From assembly GCA_018398765.1 (NCBI GenBank), contig JAHBMJ010002470.1, positions 1-18,550 of the forward strand: a DNA stretch of 18,550 nt, written 5' to 3'. The position numbers and the translations under genes were made by a program. Shown in pieces: positions 9,968-18,439 of the stretch. The notes beneath the pieces are model-generated. The model was not told the DNA's origin. It did not search any database and was given only the letters and a program-made list of their open reading frames with translations. Each line of letters begins with the position of its first letter. The stretch's first letter is position 1. This DNA comes from Chromera velia. Its lineage: Eukaryota; Sar; Chromeraceae.

Positions 9968-10547
9968 CAGACAGAAAGAGACTGGGAGAAGAAAGGCGAA
10001 ACACGAATCGCACACCTAAGGCAGACCATCCGAAAATTTCTTGAAGGAAGGAAGAGGAAGGAAGGGAGGAAGGAAGGAAGGAAGGAAGAAATGAGTGAGT
10101 CCGACGACCACCCAGGAGATAACGAAAAGAAAACAAAATAGCTCGGGCAAGTGTGTGCTTCTTGACGTGAAAGAAAGAAGACAAGAAAGAAAGAAAGAAA
10201 GAAAGAAATGACAAGTCCCATAAGGCTCAGAGAGCGCAGAAAGAGTGACGACGTGGGGACCCCCGAGGGGGTGAAACATGGTTCCGAGAAGAGGACTCTG
10301 CCTTCGCGCGTCTCAGAGATGTCCAGATTGACAAGCCCGTGCACACCGACTGAGGGAGAGACTGACTCTGCCTTGGTGCGTTCAGATGCGACTTTGGCCG
10401 CTTTGAACATGGACACGGTCTTGCACCATTTGTCGTGTTCTCTTCCGAGAGCGGGATCGCAGTCGGTGTTCACGTACGTGTCCCGGAGGGTCCCGTTCAG
10501 AGGGTTTCCCTCCGCTTCGGGACTTCCTACAAAGAGGATGCCTTGGT

Positions 10548-10585
<38 letters not shown>

Positions 10586-11584
10586 GGGGAGAGAGAGAGA
10601 GAGAGAGATTAGATCGTGCTCTCTCTCTTCCCTTTCGCTTTCTTTTGAAACACAGACACGGACAAGGTAGACAGTCAGGTAGAGACAGAGAGACAGTCGG
10701 GGGTCGGTCGGGGGTAAGAAGTGAGAGACATTGGAGAGAGAGGCGGATGCAGCACCACGGCGCTCACAAACACTGCACCGTTTTGCCTCACGTGCGTGCA
10801 CGCATTGAGAAATGAGGAGCGGAAAGGTTGTGACGACAAGGGAGAAGGAAGTACCCAGACGAAGGGAAGGTTTTCTTTCAGGCAGTCTGAGGAGAGCAAG
10901 GAGAGGAAGAAAACGTGAGGGTTCTTAGGGAAAAGAGACGGCAGTGAAGAAAGGAGACACGATAGAAGGGGGAATGCAAAAAAGAAACCTCTGGATGGAG
11001 TAAAAAGGGGCCGCACAGAATCGTGCATGAGGCCTGCCTGCCTGCTTGCCTGCCTGACCTGTTCTGTGGGGAATGTTTCTGGCCCATGTGGATGCGATTT
11101 CTCTGAGTCTGGAGGGACCGTTCTTGGCGATTGTGCGGACAACAACCAGCAGAGACGGGAACACCTCACCACGCTCAACCTGCAAAATGGAGATATGCAT
11201 AAACCATTACATACGCGCGAGAGAACTGCCAAACAGAGGGTACAACCACTTGGAAGTCCTTCAAAAACACGAAGGAAACAGACTGATTGATGCCTTGGCG
11301 AATGGACGCAGTTGGATTATTTGCAGCATTCGTGTTCATCAAATACACACTGAAGGATATCAGGACAATTGACAGAGCGGGCCATAGCGAAGTGGTACAC
11401 GGTGTCAGAACGGGACCACAAAGAGATCACTCTCGCAGATTCTCGCACGACACATGTAGCCACCCACCTGTTCGTTGAAGGCACATTCCTTTGGGGCAAT
11501 TGCATTTGCGCCGACTGTGTCAAACAGAAGGAACAAGAGAGGAACTGCAGATAGAATGACTCTTCCCACACGGAGGAACGCCAT
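8005..11584 (-). CDS. Fringe-like GT31 family glycosyltransferase, signal-anchored, five exons
   Basis: Inferred exons in transcript order are 11584-11468, 11179-11059, 10547-10367, 9791-9052 and 8444-8005, in consistent phases, 1599 nt, 532 residues, TGA stop. Exon 1 gives a short basic start and a hydrophobic stretch (about residues 9-28) suited to an ER signal or type II Golgi anchor. Exon 2 carries FPSLLVVVRTI and RLREIASTWARN, like the opening strand and the R-x(5)-TW element of Fringe-type enzymes. Exon 4 has YWDWIYFVDDDVFLDP; the acidic triplet at 153-155 is the expected metal and nucleotide-sugar site. YCGGVGWLVN (245-254) and GRWDDIAVG (285-293), the conserved GG and D/E-D motifs of GT31, follow. 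A basic Lys/Gly-rich insert (about 178-202) separates the acidic triplet from the GG motif. The last exon adds a charged, Ser-rich tail of about 145 residues with no known domain. It probably extends O-linked glycans on secreted proteins, perhaps O-fucose on TSR or EGF repeats; the acceptor is unknown. Exon 5 is the least certain: an alternative end at 8909-8824 also fits the phase and gives 414 residues. Confidence 0.65.
8491..8550 (+). repeat. GGAA/GGCA tetranucleotide repeat in GT31 intron 4
   Basis: Seven or so GGAA units pass into six GGCA units and back to GGAA. On the sense (minus) strand this is a pyrimidine-rich CCTT/CCTG tract close to the last 3' splice site (8445-8446), and may serve or strengthen its polypyrimidine tract. 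Confidence 0.9.
8927..8963 (+). repeat. GAGAG-type pentanucleotide repeat in GT31 intron 4
   Basis: About seven AGAGG units on the plus strand, that is CCTCT on the sense strand of the gene. A 13 bp poly-T run at 8700-8712 lies in the same 607 bp intron. Confidence 0.9.
9890..9964 (+). repeat. (CA)n-(GA)n compound microsatellite in GT31 intron 3
   Basis: A (CA)n run (9890-9930) is followed directly by (GA)n (9936-9964). On the sense strand it is (TC)n then (TG)n. It lies in the 575 bp intron 9792-10366. Confidence 0.95.
10042..10209 (+). repeat. GGAA and GAAA repeats in GT31 intron 3
   Basis: Degenerate GGAA units at 10042-10091 and GAAA units at about 10168-10209, pyrimidine-rich on the gene's sense strand. 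Together with the neighbouring (CA)n-(GA)n tract they fill much of the intron. Confidence 0.9.
10551..10608 (+). repeat. (CA)n-(GA)n microsatellite abutting the exon 3 acceptor
   Basis: The (CA)n run ends within a few bases of the acceptor at 10548-10549, so the sense-strand sequence before the exon is a (TC)n-(TG)n tract ending in TGTGCAG. Here a microsatellite forms the 3' splice region. Confidence 0.92.
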
Positions 11585-12129
11585 CCTGCTCTTCCTTGAC
11601 TCCTCCGAGTGCAAGGATCTGTTACTTTCCTTTGTTTTTGCCGTCTCCTTTTCCGTGTCGGGGCGCCTCAACTCGAGGCTGATCGTGTGAAGTGCCTCGT
11701 CTTCAAATGCTTTCCCACTGTTGCATTGGTCGAGTCACTTACCCATAGACCAACATGATCATAAGAAAAGACGGAATGCATGCTGTACTGCTGGTCGGGC
11801 TGGCGGGTGTATCCTAAGTCCCCTGCTGATCCCGATGAACTGCAGTGGAGAAAACCGCTCAAACGCGAGAACGCGTCAGTTTCTGGACCACCGGAGAGAA
11901 TTGAGGAGAGGAAAACTGTCACCCACAGGCCTTGGGTCAACGGAAAGGTTTGGTGATGTTTGGTGAAACAAACACTGAAACATCGCGCGGTGATTTCTGC
12001 TTGTGAGCTAGAGAAACTAAGAGAATGCTAGAGACGAGCCCGCGCGGCCCGCGGCCCTCGCGGAAGCTATAGGGACCGCGCGCGCGCCCGCGCGCACGGC
12101 CCATGCATGCATATATCGGCATTATATCG
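11585..12129. promoter_or_regulatory. Upstream region of the GT31 gene, ending at the retrotransposon
   Basis: This is the region 5' of the glycosyltransferase start codon. The minus strand has an open frame at 11940-11668 with no recognised product and a consensus GTAAGT donor at 11742-11737, so a 5' untranslated or coding exon is possible. None of the joins I tried gave a convincing in-frame extension. The segment at 12037-12098 is extremely GC-rich. It abuts the 3' terminus of the DIRS-like element at 12130, whose insertion may have displaced or altered the promoter. Confidence 0.4.
12076..12098. other. Alternating CG tract with Z-DNA potential
   Basis: The segment is almost pure alternating C and G, preceded by GC-rich words at 12037-12066 and followed by a TGCATGCATAT run. 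Alternating CG is the classical Z-DNA sequence. It lies about 30 bp outside the end of the retrotransposon. No function can be read from the sequence. Confidence 0.6.
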
Positions 12130-12328
12130 TTCCTCACAGGCTGCTATGTCGCAGATAGCCACTAGGCTCAGGTATATCGGAGGCCTTTGCTGTCGGATAT
12201 ATCGTGTCTGCGGCTAGAGAGCCATCTTAGGCTTACGAGCACGCAAGCGGGACTAGTCAGACCGATATAGCGTAGATCGTTTTGCGATCCACCACTATAA
12301 TCGGACGACTCGAACCGCAACCCCCCCC
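12130..12328 (-). repeat. Outer B repeat (B2), 3' terminus of the DIRS-like element
   Basis: About 199 bp, nearly identical to 12741-12938. Eight differences were counted, all transitions. Homology begins exactly at TTCCTCACAGG and ends at the CGAACCGCAACCCCCC run. The outer edge at 12130 is taken as the boundary of the element. Confidence 0.85.
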
Positions 12329-12740
12329 TGAGCTAATCGTAGCTAACGTCACCACCACTATCAACCCGTGCGGACAGATCTAGTCTGCCGGATGGGTGAG
12401 TGGGGTGTATGCGTGACTGCCCACGATTATAAGGGGGAAAAAGTGGTGGGAGGGTGGGCAAACAAAAAACGGGACTTTGATTTGATAATCGAGTCCGTCG
12501 TGATGAGACAAGGAGGTGGAGTTCTTAGCCAGCTAAGTAAGGCTTAGCTGCTTTCTCCAGCTTTCTGTCGAATCAGTCTGTCAACAGCTCGAAATTTCCC
12601 GTCTCGTAGCGTTTGACGCTGTGTGTGGGAATAATTTCGTGAGGCCGGTCCTTAGGCCCTAAGCCTGCGGAATTGGCGAACTCGCTGAGCCTGGCGAGGA
12701 ACCCCGGCTTTCGCACGCGGAGCCTACTAACGCCGACACA
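12329..12740 (-). repeat. Putative A2 unit between the two B repeats
   Basis: These 412 bp lie between the B copies. In a split-direct-repeat element this unit should recur as A1 at the 5' end, which is outside the window; no second copy is visible inside it. It contains a dyad around 12530-12552 (AGCTAAG against CTTAGCT) and a TTAGGCCCTAAG palindrome near 12651-12662. A 66-codon minus-strand frame at 12773-12573 overlaps it and is probably chance. Confidence 0.6.
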
Positions 12741-12938
12741 TTCCTCACAGGCTGCTATATCGCAGATAGCCATTAGGCTCGGGTATATTGGAGGCCTTTG
12801 CTGTCGGGTATATCGTGTCTGTGGCTAGAGAGCCATCTTAGGTTTACGAGCACGCAAGCGGGACTAGTCAGACCGATATAGCGTAGATCGTTTTGCGATC
12901 TACCACTATAATCGGACGACTCGAACCGCAACCCCCCA
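12741..12938 (-). repeat. Inner B repeat (B1) of the DIRS-like element
   Basis: About 198 bp directly repeated from 12130-12328 with an offset of 611 bp. Between it and the recombinase stop codon (13196) lie about 257 bp of non-coding sequence with no feature I can name. Confidence 0.85.
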
Positions 12939-13195
12939 ACTACTCGCTATCGGTGAGGCTTCCATATACCCACGAAAGTCTCTGTGTCAGACTCTGGGGA
13001 ATGCGGTCCTGCTAGGCGGTACGGGCTCTAGTTCAGAACTGCTCGTAAACTAGTCTAGGAATGCTACCCTAGGAGGTAGTCCTATAACTGACCAATTTGA
13101 AAGCTCTCTACAGCTGACCACATCTCAAAAATATGTGATGCTAGGGATTGAGACCCATACGTACGTACATGCTTGGTTGATTAAGGCATTCAAAT

Positions 13196-14965
13196 TTACA
13201 TCTTGGCTTGGAATTCCCGAAGCTCTTGAAGAGGCCGGAAGCCGTAGGCTGCCCCTACTGACTTCCCTCTGTGGCCAATCAGATCAATTTGAACGTCTTC
13301 TGGGAACCCCAAGCGGAGCAGCCGAGAGTAGCCCCCCTTGTGGAAGCTGTGTACCGCAATGTCTTTTGCCTGTACCTGTGTCAGGCGGGCCGCGAAGGCC
13401 TCCCGAACGGACTGATGCCAGGTCGAACGTTGGAGAGTTGGTGTTCGTACGTCTCCCGCCGCTTTTGCATAGTCAAAAGACTCTGCCCATCTCGCTCCCC
13501 TAGTTGCCCTAAAGATTGGGCCCTCTGCCGGAGCCACCGCAAGGAAACGATCCCAGACTGCCCCTACATGCACCCTGGAGGTGAACTCGGAGAGAGGTAG
13601 CCATTGACCTCTGCCATAGGGATCGTTTTTCTGTCTCACGATGAACAAGGCAAACCCATCTGGGATTTTGTTCCCTTGGTTATCTAAAAGGAAGGCTCCA
13701 CTCTCCGTGGTCTTATAGCATCGCATCACGTGGCTTCTGATCAGATGTTGTACGTCCCCAAACCGCCGGCATCCAAAAAACAGCAACGAGGCAAGGGCGG
13801 CATCTCTACGTGCTTTCAGCAGCGCGCAGTTACTGCTGTTACGTGTGGATCCCTCGAGGAAGTCCTGTTCGAACTCCTGACATGTGAGGGGTCTCTTTCC
13901 CTGCACATGGTGGCGCAATTGCTTTTCTAGGCCATGCCAGTAGTGGGTAAGGGCGGGGTGTTCGAACGGAGGGGGGGGAAGGCCTTGACGTTTATGTTTC
14001 CACTGGATTGCGCTCTTCCATGTCCTTTTTACGGACGCCGGCCTCCCATCCAGAGCGGAAAACACGGCGGCTGCCTGCCAAACCTCTGTCATGGGGAGGA
14101 ATTCGTCCGGATTTTGAGGGCTCAACGCGCGGACTGCTCTGAGAGCGTCTTCGTATGACTTGCGGGTCGAAGGAGCTAAGGCCTTCCGATCGATTTGCAA
14201 TGCTCTAGCAAACAGCGCATGAGTTGCTGCGGAAGCTGATGGGGGAGGGCGATGGGCTGCAAGCTGGCGTGTCTCTCTGTGGATGTGTATCAATGCCGGA
14301 AGGAAAGGGGCCGTGGACGGATGGGCGAAAGGCATTTGGTCAGCCGTTTTGGTTGCTGGGTATGGCTTTCCATGTCTGGAGGTGCTCCGACGGGAGGCTG
14401 TCTCAGAGGCCGATGGGCCCCACCCCCTGAGAGAGGTGGAACGTGCCATCTGGGCAAACACAGACTGTGGTCTGCTTGCCTGGGACTGGTTTGGTGGAGA
14501 GGAGCCTGAAGCGTCTGCTTGCATCCCTTTTCTCTTTGTTATCGGTTGGCTGGGAGAGGTAGCCTTGGCTTGCTCTGCCGACGTCTGTCCTCCTCTTGCG
14601 ATGGCGTTATTTGCCACTGTCATCCACGTAAGGGGAATGGGAGCTGGAGGGGGTGGGGGAGGTCTCGGCACTGGTTTTGGAGGTGCCCGCTGGGAAGTTG
14701 CTGCGGTTGCACCTCCTACGTTTCTCTGTTCCTGCTTGTTTTGTACTCGGGCAGGGGGCAGCGCTGGTTGCTGCGGTTTTGCCGGCCCAGAGCCCGTATG
14801 TCTCTGTTCACGAGGGCCCACTGGACGTGACGTCTGTTTCCAGAAGTTCTCAACCGGTCCTAAAAGAACCCCTCTTGGCGGCCCTCTGGCCCCTGCATAC
14901 ACATGTAGGCGTGTCATTAACTTTGCTCTCAAGTGCCTATAATGGTGATGACTATTTGATAGCAC
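13196..14965 (-). CDS. Tyrosine recombinase of a DIRS/Ngaro-like element, catalytic Arg II replaced
   Basis: The frame is 589 residues. The N-terminal third is Pro/Ser/Ala-rich and disordered, including a PPPPPP run near residue 110. A SAM-like core-binding segment follows (LAPSTRKSYEDAL, roughly 270-330), then the catalytic domain. The first arginine is in FFGCRRFGDV (R400), the lysine in VRQKND (K446), the first histidine in HSFHKGG (H539), the second in IGHRGK (H565), and the nucleophile in AAYGF (Y574). The arginine expected three residues after H539 is a histidine (H542), which should abolish or strongly reduce strand cleavage. The frame opens on a GTG; the first ATG is 15 codons in. A TATGCAG acceptor-like site just after that ATG could mean a spliced start. 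The product would recombine the circular DNA intermediate into the genome. Confidence 0.8.
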   Translation of the reverse strand: MLSNSHHHYRHLRAKLMTRLHVYAGARGPPRGVLLGPVENFWKQTSRPVGPREQRHTGSGPAKPQQPALPPARVQNKQEQRNVGGATAATSQRAPPKPVPRPPPPPPAPIPLTWMTVANNAIARGGQTSAEQAKATSPSQPITKRKGMQADASGSSPPNQSQASRPQSVFAQMARSTSLRGWGPSASETASRRSTSRHGKPYPATKTADQMPFAHPSTAPFLPALIHIHRETRQLAAHRPPPSASAATHALFARALQIDRKALAPSTRKSYEDALRAVRALSPQNPDEFLPMTEVWQAAAVFSALDGRPASVKRTWKSAIQWKHKRQGLPPPPFEHPALTHYWHGLEKQLRHHVQGKRPLTCQEFEQDFLEGSTRNSSNCALLKARRDAALASLLFFGCRRFGDVQHLIRSHVMRCYKTTESGAFLLDNQGNKIPDGFALFIVRQKNDPYGRGQWLPLSEFTSRVHVGAVWDRFLAVAPAEGPIFRATRGARWAESFDYAKAAGDVRTPTLQRSTWHQSVREAFAARLTQVQAKDIAVHSFHKGGYSRLLRLGFPEDVQIDLIGHRGKSVGAAYGFRPLQELREFQAKM

Positions 14966-15495
14966 CTTAAGAAGCTACTGCAAACAGCACTCGTGTATGA
15001 ACTGGTAGACGAGCTGAGCGTGGATAAGCGATGCCTAGTGTATGTATGAGTTAAGAGGGAAGTATGTCTAATGCCTACCTCCCTCTTGCTCTGATCCTTT
15101 CGCTGGGTAGTACCCGACCGCTTGGAGTTATGACTCTCATGCGGATCTAAAAGCCTTAGGGCTTTGACTGATGCTATTACCTTCTGTAAATGAGGTTTTA
15201 TTGTGGGTTAGTTCATAATATTGTACCAGCCAGTGGAACCTGAATATAAAATTTCAGTAATTGACAATGTCAATGTCTGTTTCGGCAGGCAAGCGGCCTG
15301 TCTACCTGCATGAGCAGCCTGAATCCTTCATACACTTTTCATGGAAGAGCTCTCAATAAGACTGCTGACTCCGTCCACGATTGTGCAAGAGACAACTCGG
15401 CAGGCGTGGTCTTAAGATCTGGAGTGACGTCTGTAACACGGGTGGGCGGCTGCCAGTGGGCCTCAAACAGCTGTGTGCCTGCTGGAAAGCTTACT
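14966..15495. other. Spacer between recombinase and RNase H regions of the element
   Basis: No coding frame with a recognisable product. A perfect short stem AAGAGGGA/TCCCTCTT (about 15053-15086) could form a hairpin. The right part merges into the 275 bp tandem repeat. Confidence 0.4.
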
Positions 15496-16048
15496 ATTGG
15501 ATGTCCATACTCTCTGGCGGTTTAGAACCAGGCTGCTGAAGGCAATACCGGAAGCAGGAAGAAGTGTGACGACTGGGGGTCTGACCGTGCGGACATACGC
15601 GCGGCTGAGACTGCCTGAGCTCGGTGCTCTGATGAAGGGATCCACACATGTGGCATAGCCTGAAGCCTGGCTCTTTGAGGAAGAGGGTCGGCTTGCAAAA
15701 CTGTGACAAAGTCCGCTGCCGGCTGCTCGCAGGAGCTTGTTAGGGCGTGTTCTCTCAAGGCCTGTCGGTCAATGGGTGTCCATACTCTCTGGCGGTTTGG
15801 AACCAGGCTGCTGAAGGCAATACCGGAAGCAGGAGGAAGTATAACAACTGGGGGTCTGACCGTGCGGACACACGCGTGGCTGAGACTGCCTGAGTTTGGT
15901 GCTCTGGTGAAGGGATCCACACATGTGGTATAGCCTGAAGCCTGGCTCTTTGAGGAAGAGGGTCGGCTTGCAAATTTAAACTGTGACAAAGTCCGCTGCC
16001 GGCTGCTCGCGGAAGCTCATTGGGGCGTGTTGTCTCAAGGCCTGTCGG
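15496..16048. repeat. Two tandem copies of a ~275 bp unit at the RNase H 3' end
   Basis: Copy 1 (about 15496-15770) and copy 2 (about 15771-16048) match closely, from the GTCCATACTCTCTGG word (15503, 15778) to the CTCAAGGCCTGTCGG word (about 15755, 16034). The offset is 275 bp, rising to 280 after a five-base difference near 15974-15979. That difference creates the TAA (15976-15978) that ends the RNase H frame; copy 1 lacks it. A minus-strand frame of 155 codons (15989-15522) spans both copies and would give a duplicated peptide, but its coding status is doubtful. Confidence 0.85.
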
Positions 16049-16554
16049 ATAGTCTGAGTGCAGCTGCTAGAGAGCCTTCTCTCTGCCCAACCCTGACGCA
16101 ACACTCGCGACAGTTCGTCAGCTGTCTCATTTAACACTCCTGGAAGGTGAACCGCACATAGCGTGACTCCATTAGCCTGGATAAGGCGATGCAACTCACC
16201 TGCCAGCTCGTTCAGAGCTGCTGCTGAACTGTACCCCTTATTAATCACTGCCACTGTGGCATTATTGTCAGATCGGACAACCGCCCGTTTGCCCTAGAGA
16301 AGGGGCTGCCAATGTGCTAAGGCTAACACGACCGTCTTCAGTTCTCTCCAATTAGAGGAGTTGTGTGCCTGACTCTCAGTCCATCCGCACGCCCAGGCCT
16401 GACGGGCTGGCCAAAGAGTACCTCCTCCCCCCAGGCTCGATACGTCTGTGGTGACAAGGACTACCCCTTCTGGGAGGCACTGAAACGCATCCATTGCTGG
16501 AGCAGGAAGGGACGGTAAGATGGAGGGGGACTATGGGGCTAAACCCATACCTGC
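15976..16554 (-). pseudogene. RNase H domain of the DIRS-like element (interrupted by TAG codons)
   Basis: Same frame as the second RT segment. It shows the RNase H landmarks: TTDVSSLGGGG with the first Asp, SSNWRELKTV with the Glu, VRSDNNATVAV with the second Asp, and HLPGVLNETADELSR with the last Asp. All four acidic catalytic positions are kept. TAG codons at 16533-16531 and 16296-16294, and the one at 16557-16555 just before it, break the frame. The second domain piece runs from 16293 to a TAA at 15978-15976. It degrades the RNA of RNA-DNA hybrids during reverse transcription in intact relatives. Confidence 0.75.
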
Positions 16555-17866
16555 CTAGGTACCTGCGCTGTCTGTGCGGAACAGCTGTGGGCTAGGGGGC
16601 GTCTCCATATATAGGCGCCGCTGCCACCAAAAAAGCTCTGCTCGGCAGGCTCTCGGTAGTCCTCCTGTACGTGCCATAGCTGTATGTTTAGTGCTGAGCC
16701 ATTGCTGTCGGCTGATCTGAGCCTGTGATGTGAGACAAGCTTGCTGTGACCACAGCGCTTGTAGCCACATTCCCCCTTCTGGCCATACGTGTAACAAATG
16801 TGACAGCTTCCCACATACCGACACGAGATCCCCCCACGTCGTGGAGCCGTTGCTGTTGGCTAGCAACCTGTCCACGGCTGCTGCATACTTGAGCCTCTTC
16901 TTTTTGGGGATATTAAGCAAGGGAGGGTGAGAGGACAACGTGGTGCCAATCACCGCTAACGACTGTGCTGGGCCTTCTACTTTATGCTCACTAACCTCAT
17001 AGCCAAGGCTCTTTAGGAAGGCCAAGGTCTTTGTCAAAACCGCCGCTGCCTGTGCTTTCTTCCTGAATGCTGAGTGGAAGTCATCCAAATACGGTTGCCA
17101 GCCCCAGAGGCCTTGGCGGACTGCTGCTTTCACAATCTCTAGTGAGAAAGACTGGAAAAGGAAGGAGGCGGAACGGGACCCGAAATTGAGAAATCGGTAC
17201 ACATAATAGGAATTTTGAAACTTTTAAGGGATGCCAAAACCCAAGCAAATGGCAGTGGTCTGCTCTTACTGGGTAATAGAGAAACCCGTCCTTCAGGTCT
17301 ATCTTCACCTGCCAACCTTTGTACGGCGTGACTGCTGCGAAGCCCTGAATGGTAGGCAAAGTCATCGGGCACTTCTGTAGTGCGTCGTTCAGCCCTGAAG
17401 CCGAGGCATCATAGATGATGCGTGTCTTTCCCTCCTTGGCGATAACACCTAAGGGGGCTACCAACCAAGGGTGGAAGTCCACGGGATGAATCTTCCCCAA
17501 CTCTTCTAGCCGGTTGAGCTCTGCTTCAACTGCGGACCGATGTTCTGTATCCGTGACTGAGGGGTAGTTAGGCTTCTCTGACCATTCTGGCCAGTACTGT
17601 AAGGGGAAGACCACGCTTTCTCTGATTGCTCGGACATGCGCAAGGCTGAAACCCGCCGCCTCGGCGGCTGATGGGCATAGTTGACGTCCTCTGTTCCACT
17701 CCGGTAAAGAGGGAAGAGATGCCGGCGGGCCTACTTCTGTGTGCAGTAGAGCCCATGAGAGGGTTTGTCCTTTTGGTAGGACTCTTTCCTGTGCCCATGG
17801 CGGCAATGGCGGATCTGAATGGATATTATGCGTTGGTGGCTCAGCCTCGATCTCGTCTGCAGCCAA
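16555..17866 (-). pseudogene. Reverse transcriptase of the DIRS-like element (frameshifted)
   Basis: The first frame is open from about 17914 and has no ATG before the RT domain. It carries ELNRLEELGKIHPV, a VAPLGVIAKEGKTRIIYD strand and KIDLKDGFLYYPV; motif A Asp is at 17299-17297. Similarity leaves this frame at about 17215-17205 and resumes in another frame with YRFLNFGSRSASFLFQ, which corresponds to the LPFG..AP motif. QPYLDDFHSAF follows, with the YxDD aspartates at 17085-17080, then the thumb-like SLGYEVSEHKVEGP and WGDLVSVCGKLSHLL. A single-base insertion or loss explains the shift. The second frame ends at a TAG (16557-16555). All catalytic aspartates survive, so damage looks recent. 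Confidence 0.8.
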
Positions 17867-18439
17867 TTGTGACAGTTGTGGGTGAACTACGCAAATAGAA
17901 CAGGAACAGACACGTGTCTATCTTTAACTGCAACGCATCTTGTCATATTTAGAAGCGTACATGCAGTTATTGAGAAAAAAACAAAAAAAATTTTGTTTAC
18001 ATGTCTGGATAAGACCAATTTGACACGTCCTTATAAGTGACATTGTCCATAACTTTGTAAGCCATCCTAAGGGATGTAAATAAATCGTGGACATTCTTTG
18101 ATGACGAATAAATTGTGCCTAAGAGCGACTCTCCCTGAGGAGGGAGCTGACCAAGGCATTTGTTGTCTGCCCAAAGTCAATTTTTTGAACTCTGTCATAA
18201 AAATGTGAAGGCTCATGTGTTTGCACATTGCTTGTAAGACTCATATCCCTCTGTGGGATGAAAAATCAACAATCCCGCCCTTATTCCTTTGCGAGGAAAA
18301 AGGTGCAAAACCATAAAAATGACTATCAGAAAGGGGGTGCTTTCTGGGCTTTAAGAGGGTATCCAGCACTGTCCCTTTGAAGGCATATCTGCCCCCGACG
18401 GCGGACGCTCTGGCCGGCTGTGTGCCTTTCTCCTCTAGT
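17867..18439. other. Spacer between gag-like ORF and RT of the element
   Basis: AT-rich sequence with A-rich and T-rich runs (about 17978-17994) and a short CTCCCTGAGGAGGGAG hairpin at 18130-18145. No coding frame of note on either strand. The absence of an ATG for the RT suggests that in intact relatives RT was expressed by splicing or internal initiation, which is inference. Confidence 0.4.

Noticed and set aside
10367-10581. Longer reading of GT31 exon 3 through 10366 into the CTTT repeats
   Set aside because: The sequence beyond the GTCAGT donor becomes low-complexity Phe/Leu/Ser. Ending at 10367 restores the phase to the YWDW exon.
11668-11940. 90-residue minus-strand frame upstream of the GT31 gene
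   Set aside because: No recognised domain, and the joins I tried to the ATG exon were not convincing. Kept only as a possible 5' exon.
14283-14942. 219-residue plus-strand frame
   Set aside because: It lies antisense to the tyrosine recombinase and looks like a composition shadow (Gly, Cys, Trp-rich) with no domain.
15496-16048. Tandem units considered as a CRISPR-like or satellite array
   Set aside because: Only two long copies with no short repeat-spacer pattern, inside a retroelement of a eukaryote.
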